DNA of 64,000 nucleotides, from NCBI GenBank assembly GCA_030425205.1, contig JAUIAP010000003.1:248001-312000 (forward strand), read 5' to 3'. The stretch's first letter is position 1, and every line of letters starts with the position of its first letter. The stretch is from Anaerolineae bacterium. GTDB taxonomy: Bacteria > Chloroflexota > Anaerolineae > Promineifilales > Promineifilaceae. Shown piece after piece: positions 26,373 through 33,153 of this stretch. The notes beneath the pieces were generated by a model. The model searched no databases and was not told the DNA's origin. It saw nothing but the letters and a program-made list of their open reading frames with translations. The position numbers and the translations under genes are program-made.

Positions 26373-27393
26373 CTTTGTTCATTTCCGCCTGTTCATCTTC
26401 GACGAGGAGTAGCTTGTAGACCAGCCAATCTGGTTGGCGCACAAAGCCAAGTCGCTCGTTGATAGTGTACATCGGGTTATTTTCTTCGTTCTCGGTCATC
26501 ACAGCAGGGGCGTTGCCTGCCTCTGTGCGAAAATTGGCCTTGGCATAGCTAAGGTTTGCCACCTTCAATGCCATTGCCAGACCGCGTCGCCGATAGGGTC
26601 GTTTGACGGCCGTAAAGCCCGTAAACAGTGTGTCAGTTGTCGCCCCACTTTTTCGCAGCACCGTCAATCCCGCGATTTCGTCTCCATCCATTGCGAGGAG
26701 GTAGGTTTCGGGGATGTGATTCGGCCGATCTTCATGCCGTTTCTTCCAAATCTCGTATGGATCTGGTTCAGGCTTTTCATGGTAGGGAATGTCCATTGCC
26801 ATTTCTGAATCAGCCTCATACAGACGACGTAGCCAATCATCGGGAAAGCGTCGTTGCAACTCATCGTGGTTAATGAATTCGATTTTGCTCGCCTGTACCC
26901 GCTCCAGATAGGCTTGGAACGGGGTCGGGTCAAAACGATCGAGTTCTAGACGCGACGCATATTCCCGTGTCTTTAGCTCGTAGTTGCGGTCTTCAAGAAA
27001 GCGAATGCCGCGCGGTTTGTGCGATGCGGTGTGCGACTCGAAGCTGATCGGTTTGGTCGCCTCCACGTCAGCGCGTAACGCATGGTAGAGTGATTTACCA
27101 ACCCCTTGCCCTTCGTATTCTGGATGAACGGTCAGGTCAACAAAGTATTTGCGTGGATGATAGCCCCAATGGACATTGCCAACGGCTCCAACAGCCACCA
27201 ACTTTTGACGTTGCGTGTCGCGCATGGCGATGCGCTTGAAGTAGCGTTTTGGATCGCGGACTTTGTCCCAGCGTTTCCAATCATCGACGGTATCGGGATA
27301 GAGTTCAAAATGCAGATTATTTATCTCGACACAATCTGCATAGCTTGCATCCGTATAGTCGAATTCTTCGATTTTAAATTGTTTTGTATCCAT
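26365..27393 (-). CDS. Tandem-domain GNAT acetyltransferase, copy B
   Basis: 342 residues, beginning M-D-T-K-Q-F-K-I-E-E-F-D-Y. The CoA-binding loops are HPEYEGQGVGKSLY in the first domain and VKRPYRRRGLAMALK in the second, with the NERLGFVRQPDWL ending shared almost exactly with copy A. It is the first gene of the three-gene GNAT set. It is transcribed away from terC across a 730-base spacer that should hold its promoter. Similar two-domain GNAT proteins occur in small families in Chloroflexota, sometimes tied to antibiotic or metabolite modification; nothing here fixes a substrate. Confidence 0.85.
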   Translation of the reverse strand: MDTKQFKIEEFDYTDASYADCVEINNLHFELYPDTVDDWKRWDKVRDPKRYFKRIAMRDTQRQKLVAVGAVGNVHWGYHPRKYFVDLTVHPEYEGQGVGKSLYHALRADVEATKPISFESHTASHKPRGIRFLEDRNYELKTREYASRLELDRFDPTPFQAYLERVQASKIEFINHDELQRRFPDDWLRRLYEADSEMAMDIPYHEKPEPDPYEIWKKRHEDRPNHIPETYLLAMDGDEIAGLTVLRKSGATTDTLFTGFTAVKRPYRRRGLAMALKVANLSYAKANFRTEAGNAPAVMTENEENNPMYTINERLGFVRQPDWLVYKLLLVEDEQAEMNKDE

Positions 27394-27540
27394 GTTGTCA
27401 GATGTTTTGGGAACTCACTTCTTGTCGAGAAGCGAACTCCATTTCGAACTTTGTTGGTTCTCTTTACTAACGTTGCGATGGACTCTTTAATAGATGGGTT
27501 GCAGGCAACCTGTTTTCGCAATCGTTGGTTTGAAAACCAG

Positions 27541-27635
27541 TCGAATGGTCAGCGTGCGGCAGGGTGCTAAACAGTGTGGTTCCGGAACCGAAAGGCCCGA
27601 AAACGGTCTGTTCAGTTACATGCCGCGATATTCGA
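27541..27635. ncRNA. Candidate structured RNA
   Basis: Three nested helices can form: TCGAAT (27541-27546) with ATTCGA (27630-27635); GCGGCA (27556-27561) with TGCCGC (27621-27626); and CTAAACAG (27567-27574) with CTGTTCAG (27608-27615, one mismatch). A self-complementary GGTTCCGGAACC lies inside. It matches no RNA family I recognise; checked against tmRNA, SRP RNA and RNase P RNA landmarks without success. Strand is undetermined. Chance folding cannot be excluded. Confidence 0.25.
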
Positions 27636-27870
27636 TTGTGGTGGGTGGAGCCAACGCAAAACGACCGTTTGACAGGCAGCCAAACGTCAATAGGCGGCGC
27701 ACGTGCATGTCGAATAGACAGGCGCGATTGCCATTTATGGGATGTCGTTTCGAGTTAGAAGTTTAAGAAGACCATCATTAATACTGCCTCCTTTTCTGAC
27801 GCGGGCGGTGCGCGTGCAATGATGCACGGACGTAATGCGTGAGAAAATAGACTTACGGTGCTTGGAATCG

Positions 27871-27905
27871 CTCTCTCAAAACGCACTTGGTCATCGTGCG
27901 GAGAG
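27871..27905 (+). other. Two-part hairpin upstream of terC
   Basis: CGCAC (27882-27886) pairs with GTGCG (27896-27900), continued outward by CTCTC (27871-27875) with GAGAG (27901-27905) across a bulge. It could be part of a terC leader. The known Mn-sensing yybP-ykoY landmarks were not found here. Confidence 0.25.
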
Positions 27906-28125
27906 TGAAGCCGTTGCTGGGCGCGATTCAAACCCAGACTAAATGTTAAGTAAGCGCGAAAACATTCTAACTTATTTTATGCCATTTGTCAGCCCGTAAT
28001 GTGACCAATTTGTTTGCGAGGTGGCAGATTTTCGGGTAACGTTTGGATCAAACTTGAATGTGTTAAAGGAATAGACATGAATAGAGTCTTGTGTACTCGA
28101 TTTGTAGCATGTCTAAGGGAAAAAA

Positions 28126-28863
28126 ATGAGCCAATCTATTGTTGCCCTTCTAACGTTGACTGTGCTGGAGATTGTTCTTGGCATCGACAACGTCATTTTC
28201 ATTTCGATTTTGTCGAACAAACTGCCCGTTGAACAACAAGCTCGTGCGCGCCAGACAGGTATCGCACTGGCCGTCATTAGCCGTTTGGTCTTGTTGGGTG
28301 TGCTTTACTTTGTGTTGAGCGAGTTAACGGCACCGATTATCGGCCGATTTTCCGTTCGTGATCTTATTCTAGTCGGCGGTGGTCTTTTCCTGATCGGTAA
28401 GGCAACCTATGAAATTCACGAAAAGCTGGAAGGTGCAGAGCATGGTCACAGCACGGGTGGTGGCACTGCGACATTTCGCTCGGTCATTACACAGGTCATC
28501 TTGATCGATGTCGTCTTTTCACTTGACTCAGTCATTACGGCGGTTGGCATTGCCGACGAGCTGTGGACAATGGTTGTTGCCATCCTAATTGCCGCCGCGA
28601 TTATGGTTTTTGCAGCTACGGCAATTAGTGATTTTGTCGAGCAACATCCAACGATGAAAATTTTGGCGTTGGCATTTCTAATCTTAATCGGTGCGATTTT
28701 GGTTATTGAAGGCGTGAACCCTGATTTGGCGCACGAACTCCATATCAAGTGGTACGCTTACTTTGCTATCGTCTTCTCGCTTGTAATCGAGTTGATCAAC
28801 ATGCAGCTTCGCAAAGCATCGACGCACCCAGTCGAATTGCGCAAGCCGCGCAAACCCGAGTAG
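28126..28863 (+). CDS. TerC-family integral membrane protein
   Basis: 245 residues with about seven to nine transmembrane helices. The TerC signatures are LEIVLGIDNVIFISIL at the N-terminus and VILIDVVFSLDSVITAVG in the middle; the acidic residues in these helices are thought to bind metal ions. Family members (TerC, Alx, YkoY/MeeY) export Mn2+ or metallate secreted proteins, and some link to tellurite resistance. No ter gene cluster is present, so a manganese-export role is more likely than tellurite resistance. It sits downstream of a long leader-like spacer and 142 bases before the next gene. Confidence 0.9.
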   Translation: MSQSIVALLTLTVLEIVLGIDNVIFISILSNKLPVEQQARARQTGIALAVISRLVLLGVLYFVLSELTAPIIGRFSVRDLILVGGGLFLIGKATYEIHEKLEGAEHGHSTGGGTATFRSVITQVILIDVVFSLDSVITAVGIADELWTMVVAILIAAAIMVFAATAISDFVEQHPTMKILALAFLILIGAILVIEGVNPDLAHELHIKWYAYFAIVFSLVIELINMQLRKASTHPVELRKPRKPE

Positions 28864-29005
28864 GCGGCTGACCATCATATGGTGGACGCACCAGTAGACT
28901 GACGATAACAGTTGACATGCAGTTAAAAACGTGGGCGGCATGCTGTCCACGTTATGCTTTTATGCTAAAATGTCCGGTATCAACTTGGACAAGGAAAGAT
29001 TGCAT

Positions 29006-29515
29006 ATGGTTGAAGTAATAATTGATAGCATTCGTGTAAGTCTCATTTCGCAACAGCGCATTGTCATGCTGCGTGATGCAGATGGGGAAAGCCAACTCCC
29101 AATTTGGATCGGCCCCTGCGAGGCCGAAGCAATTGCAGTTGAGTTGCAAGACCATGAATTAGCGCGCCCCCTCACGCATGATCTCCTGAAGAACAGCATA
29201 GAAGAGCTAGGTGGAACCATTTCACATATCCTGATTAGCGAACTGCGCGATCAGGTTTTTCATGCGCGGCTCTATGTGAAATCGGGTAAACAAACTTACA
29301 ACATCGACTGTCGGCCGTCCGACGCAATTGCGATTGCCGTGCGGGCCAACGTGCCGATCTATGTCAACGATGATGTGATGGATGAGGCGGGCATTTTGCC
29401 AGAGCCAGATATCAGCGAACGTCAGCCAGAGATCGAAGAATCGGTCGACCCCGATCCTGAAATCGACGCAGATTTGGACGCATTCCGCGATTTCCTAGCG
29501 GGAATGGACGACTAA
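29006..29515 (+). CDS. DUF151 (bifunctional nuclease family) protein
   Basis: The start is set at the ATG at 29006 (MVEVIIDSIRVSL), preceded by AAGGAAAG; the frame stays open back to 28931 but the extra residues do not fit the family. The 169-residue protein has the DUF151 pattern: LPIWIGPCEAEAIAV near residue 35, RPLTHDLL near 55, and CRPSDAIAIAVR near 105. Family members with reported DNase and RNase activity exist, but the cellular role is unclear. The C-terminal 40 residues are acidic and probably unstructured. A terminator separates it from dnaB. Confidence 0.88.
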   Translation: MVEVIIDSIRVSLISQQRIVMLRDADGESQLPIWIGPCEAEAIAVELQDHELARPLTHDLLKNSIEELGGTISHILISELRDQVFHARLYVKSGKQTYNIDCRPSDAIAIAVRANVPIYVNDDVMDEAGILPEPDISERQPEIEESVDPDPEIDADLDAFRDFLAGMDD

Positions 29516-29554
29516 AAACCGCCAATCTAGCAACTTATTCATGGACAGTTAAGA

Positions 29555-29577
29555 AGTTGAACTATTACGGTTCAACT
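29555..29577. other. Inverted repeat upstream of dnaB
   Basis: AGTTGAAC (29555-29562) and GTTCAACT (29570-29577) form a perfect 8-bp palindrome over seven bases. It lies just before the terminator hairpin. It could be an operator or a second hairpin of the termination region. Confidence 0.35.
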
Positions 29578-29589
29578 GAGTAAAATAGG

Positions 29590-29625
29590 CGAGAAACCCA
29601 TTTGGAGTTTCTCGTTTTTGTTTTT
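29590..29625 (+). terminator. Rho-independent terminator
   Basis: CGAGAAAC (29590-29597) pairs with GTTTCTCG (29607-29614), followed by TTTTTGTTTTT. It terminates the upstream DUF151 gene, yet ends only 22 bases before the dnaB start codon. dnaB therefore either starts from a very close promoter or is controlled by read-through. Confidence 0.85.
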
Positions 29626-29647
29626 ATAGGGTATAGTTTTAGAACGT

Positions 29648-30988
29648 ATGAGCAGCATTGACCGATTGCCACCCCACAGCCTTGAAGCCGAAGAAGCGGT
29701 GCTTGGCTCCCTTTTGATCGACCCCGATGCGATCTTTGAAGTTTCTGCATTCCTCAAACCAGAATCATTTTATAGTGAGCCAAATCGCTGGGTTTACGAG
29801 GCGATCATTGAACTGTATGATAAGCGTGAGCCCCTTGATTTTATTACGCTGGCCGAGATTTTGCGGGCGAAAGAACAGCTTGAAACGATGGGGGGTGAGG
29901 GATTCCTAATCGATTTGCTCAACGCCGTTCCAACGTCGGTCAACGCGCAGGCTTATGGTCGGTTAGTTGAGAATGCCGCGACACGCCGCAATATGATTCG
30001 CGCTGCCAGCAAGATCGCTGAACTTGCCTATGATGAGGATGAGGACATCGAAATTGCGCTCGAACGGGCGGAACAGGCACTGTTTGGGATTAGTGAAGAG
30101 CGCACGACGAAAGATTTAACCCCGCTCAAGCATGTCGCACGCTCGTTTATGGAAAGGATCGAGCGGCTGCGCGAAAATCCAGAAGAGACGATTGGCATTC
30201 CAACTGGATTTACCGATCTGGATCGGCTGTTAAGCGGGTTGAACAAATCAGACTTGGTGATTACAGCAGCCCGACCCGGTATGGGTAAGACGAGTCTGCT
30301 TCTGGGAATGGCGTTGACGGCGGCGCGCAAGCACGGCAAGCGCGTGGCAATTTTCAATTTGGAAATGTCGGCCGAACAGCTCCTCATGCGCATGATTTCG
30401 TCCGAAACGCAGATCGACTCACAACGGCTGCGGAAGGGCAAAATCTACGAGAGTGAATTAGGGCTGTTTTATGAGGCGGTCGGCCGATTGGCGGAGTCCT
30501 ATATCTACATCGACGACACGGCCAACATGACCCCCCGCCAGATGCGCACAAAAGCGCGGCGACTCTATGCAGAACGTGGTCTCGATCTGATCATTGTCGA
30601 TTACTTGCAGCTGATGGCCTCCGACCGCAATAATAACAATCGCGTTATGGAGATCAGCGACATTTCACGTGGATTGAAGCTGTTGGCGCGGGAGTTGAAC
30701 ATCCCTGTTGTGGCGGCGGCCCAGTTGTCGCGTAGTGTGGAATCACGGCAGGATAAGCGTCCGATGCTTTCCGACCTCAGAGACAGTGGTAGTATTGAGC
30801 AAGATGCAGATATCGTCACATTTATCTATCGGGATGAGTATTACAACCCCGAGACGACGGAGCGACCGGGCATCGCAGAACTGATCATTGCGAAGCATCG
30901 CAACGGTCCAACAGGTGTGGTCGATCTCTTTTGGCAGGATAATTTGGCGGCATTCAAGAATTTGCAACGTCAGGAAATTGATTTGTAA
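29648..30988 (+). CDS. dnaB: Replicative DNA helicase DnaB
   Basis: DnaB is the hexameric 5'-3' helicase at the replication fork. The N-terminal domain opens DRLPPHSLEAEEAVLGSLL; the RecA-like motor has Walker A ARPGMGKTSLL near residue 210, IFNLEMSAEQLLMRM, Walker B DLIIVDYLQLM, and the QLSRSVESRQDKRPMLSDLR and EQDADIV motifs. The 446-residue length is standard and no intein interrupts it. It is followed by a DnaD-like gene and a loader ATPase, so these three probably act together to open and load the helicase. Confidence 0.97.
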   Translation: MSSIDRLPPHSLEAEEAVLGSLLIDPDAIFEVSAFLKPESFYSEPNRWVYEAIIELYDKREPLDFITLAEILRAKEQLETMGGEGFLIDLLNAVPTSVNAQAYGRLVENAATRRNMIRAASKIAELAYDEDEDIEIALERAEQALFGISEERTTKDLTPLKHVARSFMERIERLRENPEETIGIPTGFTDLDRLLSGLNKSDLVITAARPGMGKTSLLLGMALTAARKHGKRVAIFNLEMSAEQLLMRMISSETQIDSQRLRKGKIYESELGLFYEAVGRLAESYIYIDDTANMTPRQMRTKARRLYAERGLDLIIVDYLQLMASDRNNNNRVMEISDISRGLKLLARELNIPVVAAAQLSRSVESRQDKRPMLSDLRDSGSIEQDADIVTFIYRDEYYNPETTERPGIAELIIAKHRNGPTGVVDLFWQDNLAAFKNLQRQEIDL

Positions 30989-31061
30989 CTGTTAGTCGCT
31001 CGGTGTCGATGGCTTTTAATTGTGTTAGCCACCGGCCACTAGCCACTAGCTGCTAGCCAAA

Positions 31062-31769
31062 ATGCAAGGTTTTACAGGTTTTCCAGAAGGCAAACAGCGG
31101 CTTACATCCATTCCAAACCTCTTTTTTAGCGAGGTAATGCCCGCAATCAAGGATGTGGCGGAGTTGAAAGTGACACTGTATCTGTTTTGGGCGTTGACAC
31201 AGCAGGATCGGCCGATACGCTACCTGCGCCTGTCCGACTTTTTACAAGATAACATATTGATGGACGGTCTCGGCAGTTCGCCAACAAGCGCGGCCGAAGC
31301 CTTGAGCAGGGGGCTTGAACTAGCCGTGCAACGTGGCACGTTGCTGCATGTTCATATCGAAGGCGCCGACAGCGCGGACGAATTCTATTTTGTCAATTCG
31401 GCTAAGGGGCGTGCGGCGATTGAGGGATTGGGACGCGGCAAGTGGCGACCGAATCAGGATGTGGGGGATGCGGTGACATTGTTGGTGGAGCGGCCGAACG
31501 TGTTTACGCTTTACGAACAGAATATCGGTGCGCTCACACCGATGATTGCCGAAGAATTAAAGGATGCGGAGCGGGAATATCCGATTCGCTGGATTGAAGA
31601 AGCGATCAATATCGCGGTCAAAAATAATATACGCAAATGGCGATACGTGCGCGGCATTTTGGAACGCTGGCGCACGCAGGGGAAAGACAGTGGAGTCAAT
31701 CGACAAAATTCTGAAACGCAACGGTCTAAACAAGTTTCCGACCAGTTCAAAGATATCATTGAACGGTAA
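31062..31769 (+). CDS. DnaD-domain replication initiation protein
   Basis: The C-terminal half (about residues 145-210) matches the DnaD/DnaB_2 domain: FTLYEQNIGALTPMIAEEL, then REYPIRWIEEAINIAV and RKWRYVRGILERW. The N-terminal ~110 residues look like the winged-helix part (LTSIPNLFFSEVMP). In Bacillus the homologous protein binds DNA and recruits helicase during initiation and restart. Its position between dnaB and a helicase-loader gene supports the same role. Its 3' end overlaps the loader gene by 80 bases. Length 235 residues. Confidence 0.88.
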   Translation: MQGFTGFPEGKQRLTSIPNLFFSEVMPAIKDVAELKVTLYLFWALTQQDRPIRYLRLSDFLQDNILMDGLGSSPTSAAEALSRGLELAVQRGTLLHVHIEGADSADEFYFVNSAKGRAAIEGLGRGKWRPNQDVGDAVTLLVERPNVFTLYEQNIGALTPMIAEELKDAEREYPIRWIEEAINIAVKNNIRKWRYVRGILERWRTQGKDSGVNRQNSETQRSKQVSDQFKDIIER

Positions 31770-33081
31770 TGGGAATAGTCACTTAGATAAAGGGGTGTGC
31801 AAAATTTGTGGCGGCGTTGGATTTGTCGTGCCTGACGTGCTGCCAGATGATCCGAAATTCGGCCGAGCCGTTCCCTGTAAATGTAAACGAGCAGAGCTTG
31901 AGAAAAAGCGCAATGATAATTTGGTTAAGCTGAGCCAGCTTGGTGCCTTGCAAAGCCAGACCTTTGCAACATTTGCACCGAGCGGAATTGGGTTGCCACC
32001 AGACAAGGCGCGTAATCTTGCGCTGGCATTTGAGACAGCGCAACGCTTTGCAGAACAACCAGAGGGATGGTTGATGCTGCGCGGTGGGTATGGCTGTGGC
32101 AAGACCCATTTAGCAGCCGCGATTGCCAATTTGCAGTTGGAACGCGGCCGACGTGTGATGTTTATCAACACGCCTGACCTGCTCGATCATCTGCGCGGAA
32201 CCTATCGACCGGGTAGCGCGGTCAGCTATGATGAACGTTTTGAAGAGATTCGCAACACGCCGCTGCTCATTCTGGACGATTTAGGCTCACAAAACCAAAG
32301 TGATTGGGCGCAGGAAAAGCTCTACCAAATTTTCAACTATCGCTACAATGCACGGCTCCCAACGGTTGTCACAACCAATGAAGATTTGGATTCCGTCGAA
32401 CCACGTGTCCGCTCTCGGCTTTCTGATTTGACGTTTGTCAAAATGGTTTCAATTATTGCGCCTGATTTTCGGCGTGGCGGTCTCTACCATGAAGATTCCG
32501 ACCTTTCGACCCTCCACTTGCACAGCGACAAGACGTTTGAGACGTTTAACTTACGTTCAAACGAACTGTTGAAAAATGAAGCAGGTAATCTCAAGCGAGC
32601 CTTTGACTTGCTCTATCAGTTTGGTGAAGAACCTAACGGCTGGATTGTGCTGACGGGGCAGGCGTATGGCAATGGCAAAACCCATCTCGCAGCGGCGGCG
32701 GCAAACAACATTGCCAAACGGGGTGGGCGCGCATTGTTTGTGGTTGTCCCCGATTTGCTCGACTATTTACGGGCGACGTTTAGTCCCGGAACGAGCGCGC
32801 GACTTGATAAACGCTTCAACGAGGTAAAGATGGCTCCGCTGTTGATTTTGGATGATTTGGGAACGGAAAGCGCGACCGCTTGGGCGAGGGAGAAACTCTA
32901 TCAGCTTTTCAACTATCGTTACAACGCCAAGCTCCCAACCATCATCACGACGGCCACGCCGCTTGAGGAGATCGATCCGCGCTTAGCATCGCGCTTTTAT
33001 GGAACCTTCTGCACGTTATTTATGATTGAGGCACCGACGTATCGCGGTGGGTCGAAACGCAAGGTGACGCGACGGAAATAG
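31690..33081 (+). CDS. DnaC/DnaI-type helicase loader with two AAA+ modules
   Basis: Start placed at the GTG at 31690, with AGGGGA eight bases before it; the open frame to its left is shadow over the DnaD-like gene. The 463-residue protein has an N-terminal zinc-type motif (CKICGG near residue 37 and CKCK about 20 residues on), then AAA+ module 1 (Walker A GGYGCGKTHLA near 132, Walker B LLILDDLG, RVRSRLSDL) and AAA+ module 2 (Walker A AYGNGKTHLA near 326, Walker B LLILDDLG, DPRLASRF). Family loaders usually have one AAA+ module of about 250-300 residues, so this is an internal duplication. Both nucleotide sites look intact. It probably loads DnaB. Confidence 0.85.
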   Translation: MESIDKILKRNGLNKFPTSSKISLNGNGNSHLDKGVCKICGGVGFVVPDVLPDDPKFGRAVPCKCKRAELEKKRNDNLVKLSQLGALQSQTFATFAPSGIGLPPDKARNLALAFETAQRFAEQPEGWLMLRGGYGCGKTHLAAAIANLQLERGRRVMFINTPDLLDHLRGTYRPGSAVSYDERFEEIRNTPLLILDDLGSQNQSDWAQEKLYQIFNYRYNARLPTVVTTNEDLDSVEPRVRSRLSDLTFVKMVSIIAPDFRRGGLYHEDSDLSTLHLHSDKTFETFNLRSNELLKNEAGNLKRAFDLLYQFGEEPNGWIVLTGQAYGNGKTHLAAAAANNIAKRGGRALFVVVPDLLDYLRATFSPGTSARLDKRFNEVKMAPLLILDDLGTESATAWAREKLYQLFNYRYNAKLPTIITTATPLEEIDPRLASRFYGTFCTLFMIEAPTYRGGSKRKVTRRK

Positions 33082-33104
33082 CGGCGGGAATGATTTGGGT
33101 CGAT

Positions 33105-33130
33105 GTTTCGGGAAATCCAATTCCCGAAAC
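33105..33130 (+). repeat. 26-bp hairpin element, copy 3
   Basis: Identical in sequence and orientation to the pair at 10568 and 10612. It lies 23 bases after the loader gene and 23 bases before the end of the convergent synthetase gene, a position that would suit a bidirectional terminator although T tracts are short. Confidence 0.85.
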
Positions 33131-33153
33131 ACCATTTCTTTTTCTGAACCTCG

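Larger units (their letters stand above)
27394..28125. other. Gene-poor divergent spacer
   Basis: About 730 bases between the GNAT set and terC. Small plus-strand frames such as 27494-27766 show no family resemblance, no good ribosome site and arginine-rich, unstructured translations, so I do not call them genes. Two regions can fold (27541-27635 and 27871-27905). The length suggests a non-coding RNA, a long terC leader or remnants of a decayed gene. Confidence 0.5.

Noticed and set aside
27494-27766. 90-codon plus-strand frame in the long spacer
   Set aside because: Arg-rich translation, no ribosome site, no family resemblance; competing frames overlap it.
27400-28125. Mn-sensing yybP-ykoY riboswitch, tmRNA, SRP RNA or RNase P RNA
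   Set aside because: The characteristic conserved segments of each were looked for on both strands and not found.
31564-31689. N-terminal extension of the loader ATPase
   Set aside because: Overlaps the conserved DnaD domain in another frame; a GTG with a good ribosome site exists at 31690.
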